Positions 1-7,247 of a stretch of 7,247 nt of DNA are shown one piece after another. The DNA lies in NCBI GenBank assembly GCA_019454665.1, contig JACFNW010000015.1:6971-14217 (forward strand), given 5' to 3'. The notes under the pieces were generated by a model that saw only the letters and a list, made by a program, of their open reading frames with translations, was not told the origin of the DNA and did no database searches. The position numbers and the translations under genes are program-made. Each line of letters starts with the position of its first letter. Position 1 is the stretch's first letter. Origin of the DNA: Fimbriimonadaceae bacterium (lineage in GTDB: Bacteria > Armatimonadota > Fimbriimonadia > Fimbriimonadales > Fimbriimonadaceae).

Positions 1-72
1 TCGCCTTTGGTCTGGTCCCATGCCGAGTACTTGGAGACGTGGCGACGGGTGGGATTGGGTTTGGTTCGGTGA
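1..72 (+). CDS. C-terminal end of a GH15 glucoamylase-like protein (partial)
   Basis: Frame 1 is open from the first base to the TGA at 70-72 and gives 23 residues starting SPLVWSHAEYLETW. The pattern PLVW-(S/A)-HAEYL is typical of the C-terminal end of the (alpha/alpha)6 barrel in bacterial glycoside hydrolase family 15 enzymes (glucoamylases and related alpha-glucosidases or trehalases), where it is followed by a short tail. Family knowledge: GH15 enzymes release glucose from the non-reducing ends of alpha-glucans. The assignment rests on one short motif, so another (alpha/alpha)6-barrel hydrolase is possible. The catalytic residues would lie upstream, outside the window. There is no functional link to the copper genes that follow. 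Confidence 0.55.
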   Translation, partial: SPLVWSHAEYLETWRRVGLGLVR

Positions 73-100
73 GGTTGGGTGAGGTTGGGCTGGAGTTGGG
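70..100 (+). repeat. G-rich short tandem repeat
   Basis: TGAGGTTGGG occurs twice head to tail, at 70-79 and 80-89, followed by a degenerate third unit CTGGAGTTGGG at 90-100. The first three bases are the stop codon of the upstream gene. The sequence CCCAACCTTA at 130-139 is the reverse complement of the repeat unit apart from one base, and that mismatch would be a G-U pair in RNA. Either repeat copy could therefore pair with it in a transcript. Whether this structure forms or matters is unknown. Confidence 0.6.
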
Positions 101-180
101 CTTTTGTTCTGCGGAAGGGCAGTCCTCGACCCAACCTTAGCCCGGCCTCGGGCAAACTCCGACCTTAGCCCCACACGACA

Positions 181-196
181 ATACGCATAGGGGTAT
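181..196. promoter_or_regulatory. CsoR-type operator upstream of csoR
   Basis: ATACGC-ATAG-GGGTAT is an imperfect inverted repeat with 5 of 6 arm positions matching. It has the ATACCC-N4-GGGTAT architecture known for CsoR repressor sites. It lies 9 bases before the csoR start and overlaps the putative -10 at 194-199, so a bound repressor would block RNA polymerase. A closely matching copy lies at 500-515: 15 of 18 bases are identical when the trailing CA is included. Inference: csoR is autoregulated and derepressed by Cu(I). Confidence 0.7.
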
Positions 197-199
197 CAT
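194..199 (+). promoter_or_regulatory. Putative -10 element of csoR
   Basis: TATCAT matches the TATAAT consensus at 5 of 6 positions and ends 6 bases before the csoR ATG. Transcription would then start at or within a base of the initiation codon, implying a leaderless mRNA. This would fit the absence of a well-placed Shine-Dalgarno, since the only purine run (AGGGG, 189-193) lies inside the operator. No good -35 hexamer is visible at 16-18 bp spacing, so the call is tentative. Confidence 0.35.
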
Positions 200-205
200 G
201 GTTGC

Positions 206-496
206 ATGACGCATGAGGAACGCACCGCGACCGACCGCAGGCTGGCACGCATCGAGGGCCAGATCCGCGGCATCCGCCGCATGATCGCCGAAGGCGCCTA
301 CTGTTGCGACGCGCTCAACCAGATCGCCGCCGCATCGGCTGCGCTGAACCAAGTGGCCGTCCAAGTGGCCTCCAGCCACATCCGTCACTGCGTCGTCGCC
401 CACAACGCGTCGGAGTCCCATCCCGATGCCGTGCCGATGACGCGCGAAGCCTTGGTCGACGAACTCGACGAAGTGCTCCGCCGCCTCATGCGTTGA
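206..496 (+). CDS. csoR: CsoR-family copper-sensing transcriptional repressor
   Basis: This 96-residue, all-alpha protein of the CsoR/RcnR/FrmR (DUF156) family is a cytoplasmic homotetrameric DNA-binding repressor. The family signature is clear: R-L-x-R-I-E-G-Q-I-R-G-I near residues 12-23, YC at 32-33 followed by DALNQIAA, and an H-x-x-x-C. Cys33, His58 and Cys62 have the same spacing (25 and 4) as the Cu(I) ligands Cys36/His61/Cys65 of Mycobacterium tuberculosis CsoR. This C-H-C set indicates Cu(I) sensing rather than Ni/Co (RcnR) or formaldehyde (FrmR). Extra candidate ligands are His3 and Cys34. The ATG at 206 is chosen because the family motif begins about 12 residues in and the operator lies just upstream. 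copZ follows after 25 bases. The related palindromes before csoR and copZ imply that it controls itself and copZA. Known biochemistry: the apo form binds DNA and Cu(I) releases it. Confidence 0.92.
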   Translation: MTHEERTATDRRLARIEGQIRGIRRMIAEGAYCCDALNQIAAASAALNQVAVQVASSHIRHCVVAHNASESHPDAVPMTREALVDELDEVLRRLMR

Positions 497-499
497 CTT

Positions 500-515
500 A
501 TACCCACAGGAGTAT
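500..515. promoter_or_regulatory. Second CsoR-type operator, upstream of copZ
   Basis: ATACCC-ACAG-GAGTAT is an imperfect palindrome with 5 of 6 arm positions matching. It nearly duplicates the site before csoR, and both are followed by CA. It fills most of the 25-base csoR-copZ gap and contains the copZ Shine-Dalgarno (AGGAG, 508-512). A TTGACT at 493-498, overlapping the csoR stop, resembles a -35 element, but no -10 at canonical spacing is evident. The site may therefore govern an internal promoter or act as a roadblock to transcription coming from csoR. Confidence 0.65.
508..512 (+). promoter_or_regulatory. Shine-Dalgarno of copZ, embedded in the operator
   Basis: AGGAG lies 9 bases before the copZ ATG at 522 and is the clearest ribosome binding site in the copper operon. 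It sets the copZ start at 522 and sits inside the right half of the second CsoR-type palindrome. Confidence 0.6.
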
Positions 516-521
516 CACACC

Positions 522-731
522 ATGCCTACCACACTTTACAACGTCACCGGAATGTCTTGCCAGAACTGCGTTCGCCACGTGCGGGAGGCCATCGCGGCCC
601 TTCCCGGCGTGCTGAGCGTCGAAGTGGATCTCGCCTCGGGATCGGCCCGCGTCGAGCACACGGAGCTGGACGACGCCGCCCTGATCGCCGCGCTCGAAGA
701 CGAAGGATACGGGGCGACCCGGCAGTCATGA
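522..731 (+). CDS. copZ: CopZ-type copper chaperone (HMA domain protein)
   Basis: This 69-residue protein is a single heavy-metal-associated domain (beta-alpha-beta-beta-alpha-beta). The metal loop GMSCQNC has its two Cu(I)-binding cysteines at 13 and 16. The C-terminal DEGYGA matches the conserved Tyr-containing end of CopZ/Atx1 proteins. The size is that of a complete soluble chaperone. Family role: it binds Cu(I) in the cytosol and passes it to the N-terminal HMA domain or membrane platform of CopA; in some bacteria it also delivers copper to the repressor. Its stop overlaps the start of copA as ATGA (728-731), which points to translational coupling and matched output of chaperone and pump. 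A good AGGAG stands 9 bases before the ATG. Metal identity is inferred from the CopA signature and the CsoR neighbour. Confidence 0.92.
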   Translation: MPTTLYNVTGMSCQNCVRHVREAIAALPGVLSVEVDLASGSARVEHTELDDAALIAALEDEGYGATRQS

Positions 732-2983
732 GCGAACCCGCGACCGTCGAAACCGTCCTGGACGTCGAGGGCATGACCTGCGCCTCGTGCGTTCGCCGCG
801 TCGAGCGCGCGCTGCTCAAAACCGAAGGGGTCGAGTCGGCGCACGTCAACTACGCGACGCATCAGGCCACCGTCGTTCACGGCACCCATGCCGCTCCCGA
901 GGCGTTGACGCTGGCCGTCGAGAAGGCAGGCTACGCGGCGGCCCCCGCCGAGCACGGCTCGGACGACGTGGGAGAACACGCCGAACACCTCAAGGCAGAA
1001 TCCCAGAAACAGTTGGCGGCCATCAAAACCAACCTGTTGCTGGCGGCGGCGCTGACCGTGCCCGTGACGGCGGTCTCGATGCTGTGGCACCCCCGCCCCG
1101 AGTGGGTGAACTGGGTCCTGTTCGCGCTCTCGACGCCCGTCATCTTCGGAGCGGGACGGGGCTTCTTCGTCGTGGCGGCGAAGGCCCTTCGGCACGGCAA
1201 CACGACGATGGACACCCTCATCGCCATGGGCAGCGGCGCGGCGTGGGCGTATTCGACCTATGCGCTCGTCGCGTTTCGGGGGCACGGCGCCCATCAGAGC
1301 CACCACATCTACTTCGAGACGGGCGCCGTCATCGTCACGCTCATCCTGCTCGGTCGCTACCTGGAGGCCAAAGCCAAGACCCGGATGTCCGATTCGATCC
1401 GCGCGTTGATGCGGCTGGCTCCCGACGAGGCGACCGTCATCGGGTTGGATGGCGAAGCGCACTCCCTGCCCGTTGCGCAACTCAAGAAGGGCATGCTCCT
1501 GCGGGTGCGGCCCGGCGAGACCGTCCCCACCGACGGCGTGGTCGTCGAAGGCGAGTCGTTCGTCAACGAGGCGATGGTCACGGGTGAGCCATTGCCAGTC
1601 GCCAAGAACATCGGCGACACGGTGACCGGCGGCACGCTCAACGAGCAAGGCTCCTTTGTGTTCCGTGCCGAGCGCGTGGGCAGCGAGACCACGTTGGCCG
1701 GCATCGCGCGCATGGTCCAGCGAGCCCAAGGCTCCAAAGCGCCGATGCAGGGCCTCGCCGACCGCGTCTCGAGCATCTTCGTCCCCATCGTGATCGCCCT
1801 CGCCGTGGTGACGGCACTCGTGTACGGACTGGGAGGTTGGGGATGGGATGCCGGCTTGATGGCCGCTGTCGCGGTCCTCGTCATCGCGTGTCCGTGTGCG
1901 CTCGGGTTGGCGACGCCCACGGCTTTGATGGTGGGCACCGGACGCGGCGCCGAACTTGGCATCCTCATCAAAGATGGCGCGGCGCTGGAGCACGCGGCGC
2001 ACGTGAAGTCGGTGCTGTTGGACAAAACGGGCACGCTCACCGACGGCCGTCCGCGAGTCCAGGCGGTTCGCGTGTTGGGCGAGGGGTCTGAGTCCGAGGC
2101 GTTGGCCTACGCTGCGGCGGTGGGTCGCCTGAGCGAGCACCCCGTCGCCCAGGCCATCGCGGACGAGGCCGACCAACGCGGCGTCGAGCGGCTCGAGGCC
2201 ACCGGATTCGCGAGCGAACGCGGCCAAGGCGTTTCGGCGGTCGTCGGCGAGACGCCGGTGCGTCTGGGCCGTATCGAGTGGGCGTTGGCTGGCCAACCCC
2301 ACGCCGACGTGTCGCAGGCGGCCGACGCGATGGGGGCGGCCAGCGTGTCGCTCCTCGTGGCGGGCGAGCGACGGGCGCTGTTCGCCGTGGCCGACGCGGT
2401 TTCGCCCACCAGCCGCGAAGCCGTGCGTGAGCTTCGGACGATGGGTGTGGAAGCCGTGATGGTCACGGGCGACCGCAAGGCGATGGCTCAAGCCGTCGCT
2501 GCCGAGGTTGGGATCCACAAGGTGGAGGCCGAGGTCCGCCCCGAAGGAAAGGCCGCCATCGTGCAGCAACACCAGGGCAAGGGCGCGGTGGCGATGGTGG
2601 GCGACGGGGTGAACGATGCCCCGGCTCTGGCTCAGGCCGACCTCGGCATCGCGATGGGCTCGGGCACCGATGTGGCGATGGAGACGGCCGGGGTCACGCT
2701 GCTGCGCTCGGACCTTCGCGGCGTGCCGCAAGCCATCCGATTGGCGCGCGCCACGCTGACCACCATCCGCTGGAACCTGTTCTGGGCGTTCGTGTACAAC
2801 GTGGTGATGATCCCGTTGGCGGCGGCGGGTCGGCTCGACCCCATGCTCGCCGCAGGCGCGATGGCCTTCTCGAGCGTGTCGGTGGTCGCCAACTCGCTTC
2901 GGTTGCGGGGGTTCGATCGGAGGGAGAGCCTAGGCCGAACGACACAACATGACTCTCAACATGCAAATCACTTGATACAATAA
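728..2983 (+). CDS. copA: Cu(I)-exporting P1B-type ATPase CopA
   Basis: This 751-residue inner-membrane pump uses ATP to export Cu(I) from the cytosol. In order it has one N-terminal HMA domain (about 5-75; GMTCASC with Cys18 and Cys21), a short His/Glu-rich linker, four membrane helices (about 97-216), the actuator domain with TGE at 285-287, the helix carrying the CPC metal site (Cys388-Pro389-Cys390), the phosphorylation motif DKTGT (Asp432), the nucleotide-domain HP motif (SEHP, His471-Pro472), the hinge GDGVND (625-630), and two last helices containing the YN and MxxSS signatures ([14 protein letters not shown]). CPC + YN + MxxSS define the Cu(I) subgroup P1B-1. The ATG at 728 is preferred over an upstream start at 557 in the same frame, because the extra 57 residues would be an Arg-rich shadow of copZ. 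After the final helix a hydrophilic, His-rich tail is encoded by unusually AT-rich DNA that seems to double as the clpB promoter. Confidence 0.95.
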   Translation: MSEPATVETVLDVEGMTCASCVRRVERALLKTEGVESAHVNYATHQATVVHGTHAAPEALTLAVEKAGYAAAPAEHGSDDVGEHAEHLKAESQKQLAAIKTNLLLAAALTVPVTAVSMLWHPRPEWVNWVLFALSTPVIFGAGRGFFVVAAKALRHGNTTMDTLIAMGSGAAWAYSTYALVAFRGHGAHQSHHIYFETGAVIVTLILLGRYLEAKAKTRMSDSIRALMRLAPDEATVIGLDGEAHSLPVAQLKKGMLLRVRPGETVPTDGVVVEGESFVNEAMVTGEPLPVAKNIGDTVTGGTLNEQGSFVFRAERVGSETTLAGIARMVQRAQGSKAPMQGLADRVSSIFVPIVIALAVVTALVYGLGGWGWDAGLMAAVAVLVIACPCALGLATPTALMVGTGRGAELGILIKDGAALEHAAHVKSVLLDKTGTLTDGRPRVQAVRVLGEGSESEALAYAAAVGRLSEHPVAQAIADEADQRGVERLEATGFASERGQGVSAVVGETPVRLGRIEWALAGQPHADVSQAADAMGAASVSLLVAGERRALFAVADAVSPTSREAVRELRTMGVEAVMVTGDRKAMAQAVAAEVGIHKVEAEVRPEGKAAIVQQHQGKGAVAMVGDGVNDAPALAQADLGIAMGSGTDVAMETAGVTLLRSDLRGVPQAIRLARATLTTIRWNLFWAFVYNVVMIPLAAAGRLDPMLAAGAMAFSSVSVVANSLRLRGFDRRESLGRTTQHDSQHANHLIQ

Positions 2984-2991
2984 CACTCAAG
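2971..2991. promoter_or_regulatory. HAIR-like inverted repeat (HspR operator) before clpB
   Basis: CTTGATA-N7-ACTCAAG matches the HAIR consensus CTTGAGT-N7-ACTCAAG recognised by the MerR-family heat-shock repressor HspR. The spacer length is exact, the right arm is perfect (7/7) and the left arm is 5/7. It spans the copA stop codon and ends 8 bases before the clpB ATG, overlapping the putative -10. HAIR sites control dnaK and clpB operons in Streptomyces and mycobacteria, which supports the match in this position. No hspR gene is in the window, so the cognate repressor is inferred. Confidence 0.7.
2973..2981 (+). promoter_or_regulatory. Extended -10 promoter of clpB
   Basis: TG-A-TACAAT has the extended -10 TG dinucleotide and a hexamer matching TATAAT at 5 of 6 positions. 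It sits in an AT-rich patch: I counted 23 G/C among the 59 bases 2941-2999. No good -35 is visible, which is tolerated for extended -10 promoters. The expected start near 2988 gives a leader of only about 12 bases, containing a modest purine-rich ribosome site (AAGAGAG, about 2989-2995). The HAIR-like arms flank the -10. Confidence 0.5.
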
Positions 2992-2999
2992 AGAGAACC

Positions 3000-5606
<2,607 letters not shown>

Positions 5607-5643
5607 GGCCAGGCAGGAACCCGAGCGCAGCGGGTCGCAGTAT

Positions 5644-5650
5644 GAGAGGA
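5644..5650 (+). promoter_or_regulatory. Ribosome binding site of the beta-propeller gene
   Basis: GAGAGGA ends 4 bases before the ATG at 5655. An in-frame TGA at 5643-5645 lies directly upstream, so translation cannot start further 5' and this ATG is the first possible start in the frame. Confidence 0.5.
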
Positions 5651-5654
5651 CAAC

Positions 5655-6662
5655 ATGGTTGGCCTCCTGCTTCTTACCGCCGCGCTCGCCTTGCCCACCG
5701 AGGCGAAGCCAAACCTGAAGGGCACACTGGTCGTCGTGAACCAGCGCAGCGACACGGCCACGTTGGTGGACCTCGCCACGTTGGAGGCCTATAAGCACGT
5801 GCCCGTGGGCGGAGGCCCGCACGAGGCGGCCGTCTCGCCCGACGGCAAGACCGCTGTCGTGACCAACTACTTCAAGCAAGGCGTGGGGCCGAGCAACTCG
5901 CTCACCGTGATCGAACTTCCAAGCGGCAACGTGCGCAAGACGATCTCCCTGGGCGACTACCGCCAGCCGCACGACATCCGATGGGTGGACGGGCGCAAGG
6001 TGGTGCTGACCGTCGAAGCCAACCAAGCCCTGTTGCTCCTGGACGTGGAAAGCGGCAAGGTGGAGCGCAAGTTCGAAACCGGAGTCGCCGGGTCGCACAT
6101 GCTGAGCCTGTCCGCAGATCGCAAGCGGCTCTACTGCTCGAACATGGGGCCTGGCACCGTCACCGCGTTCGACTTCCGAACCGGCGCGAAGCTCAAGGAG
6201 GTGGCTTGCGGACAGCAGACCGAAGGCGTCGGCGTCACGCTCGACGGCAAGTGGATCTGGGCCGGCAACCGCGCCGAGGACACGATCACCATCATCGACG
6301 CCGAGAAGCTCGAGGTGGCCAAGACAGTCAGGTCGGCGGGCTTCCCTTACCGCGTCCAGTTCACTCCAAACGGCAAGAGCGCCTTGATCCCCCATGCGAC
6401 CAGCGGCGAGTTGGTCGTGTTCGACGTGGCTCGCCAGGAGGAGACGAAGCGGATCAAGCTCGGTGGCACGGGGATCAAGCTGGGCGTCGAATCCGGCTCG
6501 CCCGCGGGGGTTTTTGCCCACCCGGACAATCGCCACGCGTTCGTGACCGTGCGCAACGACAACTCCGTGGTCGTGCTGGACCTTCAAACCGGGGTGACTT
6601 TGGCCCGTGTTGCCGTGCAGACCAGTCCAGATGGGGTGGCCTATTCGCCCATCGCCCGCTGA
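5655..6662 (+). CDS. Exported YVTN/cytochrome-D1-like beta-propeller protein
   Basis: This 335-residue protein is built of repeats of about 40-50 residues of the YVTN/cytochrome D1-like propeller class. Blade cores of the form (S/T)-x-D/N-G-K-x-(hydrophobic)3-(T/A)-N recur at about 61-71, 111-120, 153-163, 196-205, 237-246 and 288-299. Between them are strands such as LTVIELPSG, ITIIDAEKLE and VVVLDLQTG. The count fits a seven-bladed propeller closed by the N- and C-terminal strands. Residues 1 to about 17 are a hydrophobic leader (GLLLLTAALAL), with likely cleavage after TEA at 15-17. The leader has no basic residue at its N-terminus, which is unusual. There is no CxxCH, so it is not a c-type cytochrome, and I see no catalytic motif. 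Such propellers usually act as periplasmic or surface binding scaffolds, but the ligand cannot be named. It follows clpB by 48 bases, which include only a weak 5-bp hairpin (5619-5635) without a T tract. Confidence 0.8.
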   Translation: MVGLLLLTAALALPTEAKPNLKGTLVVVNQRSDTATLVDLATLEAYKHVPVGGGPHEAAVSPDGKTAVVTNYFKQGVGPSNSLTVIELPSGNVRKTISLGDYRQPHDIRWVDGRKVVLTVEANQALLLLDVESGKVERKFETGVAGSHMLSLSADRKRLYCSNMGPGTVTAFDFRTGAKLKEVACGQQTEGVGVTLDGKWIWAGNRAEDTITIIDAEKLEVAKTVRSAGFPYRVQFTPNGKSALIPHATSGELVVFDVARQEETKRIKLGGTGIKLGVESGSPAGVFAHPDNRHAFVTVRNDNSVVVLDLQTGVTLARVAVQTSPDGVAYSPIAR

Positions 6663-6693
6663 AATCGTGCCGCACTACCAAGGACTTTCGGTT

Positions 6694-7203
6694 ATGCTGA
6701 ACATCGTGAACCCGCTCATTCTGCTCGTCGTCGTGGCCTCCCACGGGTTGGCCCAACCCCAAGGTCCCGAGGCTACCGTCGGCGCACTCTACGAAGTCAT
6801 CTCCGGCCCTGCGGGCCAGAAGCGCGACTGGGACAAGTTCAGGAGCCTTTTCGTCGAGGACGCCAAGATGCGCGTGGTCGTGAAACGGCAGGGCGGCCCG
6901 CACGAGTTGCGTACGCTGACGCTGGACGACTATGTGAACCGGAGCGGCCCGATGTTGGAGCAACGCGGGTTCTTCGAGAAGCAGATCGCGGCCAAGGTCG
7001 AGCGCTACGATGGCTTGGTGCATCTTTTCTCGACCTACGAGGCGCGAAGCAAGGCGGACGACGAGAAGCCGATGGACCGAGGGATCAACTCGATTCAGCT
7101 GGTGCAGATCGGGGACACGTGGAAGATCGTGTCCATCGTGTGGCAGGCCGAGTCTTCGGGTGTGCCGGTGCCCACGACCTACTTGCCGAAAGCGGGAGGC
7201 TAG
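6694..7203 (+). CDS. Exported NTF2-like (SnoaL/DUF4440-type) protein
   Basis: This 169-residue protein has a signal peptide (hydrophobic core PLILLVVVAS at about 7-16, probable cleavage after GLA at 18-20). A mature domain of about 145 residues follows, with the NTF2-like cone layout. It begins with an N-terminal helix (ALYEVISGPAGQKRDWDKF), then LFVEDAKMRVV, a mid helix with DDYVNR, and C-terminal strands (HLFSTYEAR, NSIQLVQIGDTWKIVSIVWQAE). The phrase GPAGQ(K/R)RDW-x-x-F-x-x-LF is typical of a group of secreted bacterial NTF2-family proteins without assigned function. The fold is used for both enzymes and binding proteins, and I see no recognised catalytic dyad. The ATG at 6694 is chosen over an in-frame GTG at 6607. 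It gives a clean signal peptide and has AAGGA 9 bases upstream, whereas the GTG would overlap the propeller gene by 56 bases with a non-signal-like extension. It lies 31 bases after the propeller gene, suggesting co-transcription. Confidence 0.75.
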   Translation: MLNIVNPLILLVVVASHGLAQPQGPEATVGALYEVISGPAGQKRDWDKFRSLFVEDAKMRVVVKRQGGPHELRTLTLDDYVNRSGPMLEQRGFFEKQIAAKVERYDGLVHLFSTYEARSKADDEKPMDRGINSIQLVQIGDTWKIVSIVWQAESSGVPVPTTYLPKAGG

Positions 7204-7247
7204 GCGAGTCCGGAGTCCTCGAGAAAAAAGTCGGAAATCGCTGTGTC
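7204..7247. other. Downstream flank without a gene
   Basis: These 44 bases follow the NTF2-like gene. They contain a weak 4-bp inverted pair (CGAG 7205-7208, CTCG 7218-7221) and a run of six A (7224-7229). The A run on the + strand does not make an intrinsic terminator for the upstream genes. No start codon with a usable frame is visible. Confidence 0.5.

Larger units (their letters stand above)
73..205. other. Intergenic spacer between the GH15-like gene and csoR
   Basis: This 133-base gap starts with a G-rich, T-interspersed stretch (GGG runs at 47-49, 51-53, 57-59, 77-79, 87-89 and 98-100, the first three still inside the upstream gene). It then contains a perfect 5-bp GC stem with a 4-nt loop (GCCCG at 140-144, CGGGC at 149-153). 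The hairpin is followed by AAACTCC rather than a T run, so it is not a convincing intrinsic terminator. A 10-bp direct repeat, ACCTTAGCCC, lies at 134-143 and 162-171. The 3' end carries the CsoR-type operator and a putative -10 element, listed separately. No small ORF with a plausible start was seen. Confidence 0.6.

Noticed and set aside
140..153. Intrinsic terminator after the GH15-like gene
   Set aside because: The stem is only 5 bp and is followed by AAACTCC with no T tract.
557..727. Upstream extension of CopA by 57 residues
   Set aside because: It overlaps copZ almost fully, gives Arg-rich sequence without HMA character, and the ATG at 728 with the ATGA overlap places the HMA domain at the expected N-terminus.
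2971..2991. CIRCE element (HrcA operator) before clpB
   Set aside because: CIRCE needs TTAGCACTC-N9-GAGTGCTAA; the arms here match HAIR, not CIRCE.
5619..5635. Terminator between clpB and the propeller gene
   Set aside because: ACCCG and CGGGT can form a 5-bp stem with a 7-base loop, but no T run follows, so read-through is equally likely.
5655..6662. Cytochrome cd1 nitrite reductase or quinohaemoprotein
   Set aside because: There is no CxxCH heme-binding motif or separate cytochrome domain; only the propeller is present.
6607..6693. GTG-initiated longer form of the NTF2-like protein
   Set aside because: It would overlap the propeller gene and bury the signal peptide behind 29 residues; the ATG at 6694 has a purine-rich site upstream and a standard leader.

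Overview
The window is high-GC bacterial DNA in which every convincing gene lies on the + strand. It looks like ordinary chromosome, with no sign of mobile elements, CRISPR, tRNA or rRNA. The source organism cannot be fixed from this sequence. The high GC content, a CsoR-type copper regulator, a ClpB preceded by an HspR-type operator, and small exported YVTN-propeller and NTF2-like proteins would fit an environmental lineage such as Armatimonadota/Fimbriimonadia, Deinococcota, Chloroflexota or Actinomycetota. This is a weak guess.

Layout: (1) bases 1-72 are the last 23 codons of an upstream gene whose C-terminus resembles GH15 glucoamylases; (2) 73-205 is a spacer with a G-rich tandem repeat, a short GC hairpin and, next to the following gene, a palindromic operator; (3) 206-2983 is a compact copper-efflux operon: csoR (Cu(I)-sensing repressor), copZ (Cu(I) chaperone) and copA (Cu(I)-exporting P1B ATPase), with copZ and copA overlapping by an ATGA; (4) 3000-5606 is clpB, the disaggregase; (5) 5655-6662 is an exported YVTN/cytochrome-D1-like beta-propeller; (6) 6694-7203 is a small exported NTF2-like protein; (7) 7204-7247 holds no gene.

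How the parts work together: two near-identical 16-bp imperfect palindromes lie before csoR and before copZ. This suggests that apo-CsoR controls both its own gene and copZA, and that Cu(I) releases it. CopZ would then deliver Cu(I) to CopA for export. clpB starts only 16 bp after copA but appears to have its own promoter. An AT-rich patch covering the last codons of copA carries an extended -10 and a 21-bp inverted repeat matching the HAIR operator of the heat-shock repressor HspR. clpB is therefore probably under heat-shock control as well as possibly receiving read-through from the copper operon. The two exported proteins downstream form a separate, functionally unassigned pair.

I found no plainly novel system. 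The most interesting points are regulatory (the paired CsoR sites and the HAIR-like site inside the 3' end of copA) plus a His in place of the conserved Tyr503 in the ClpB middle domain.
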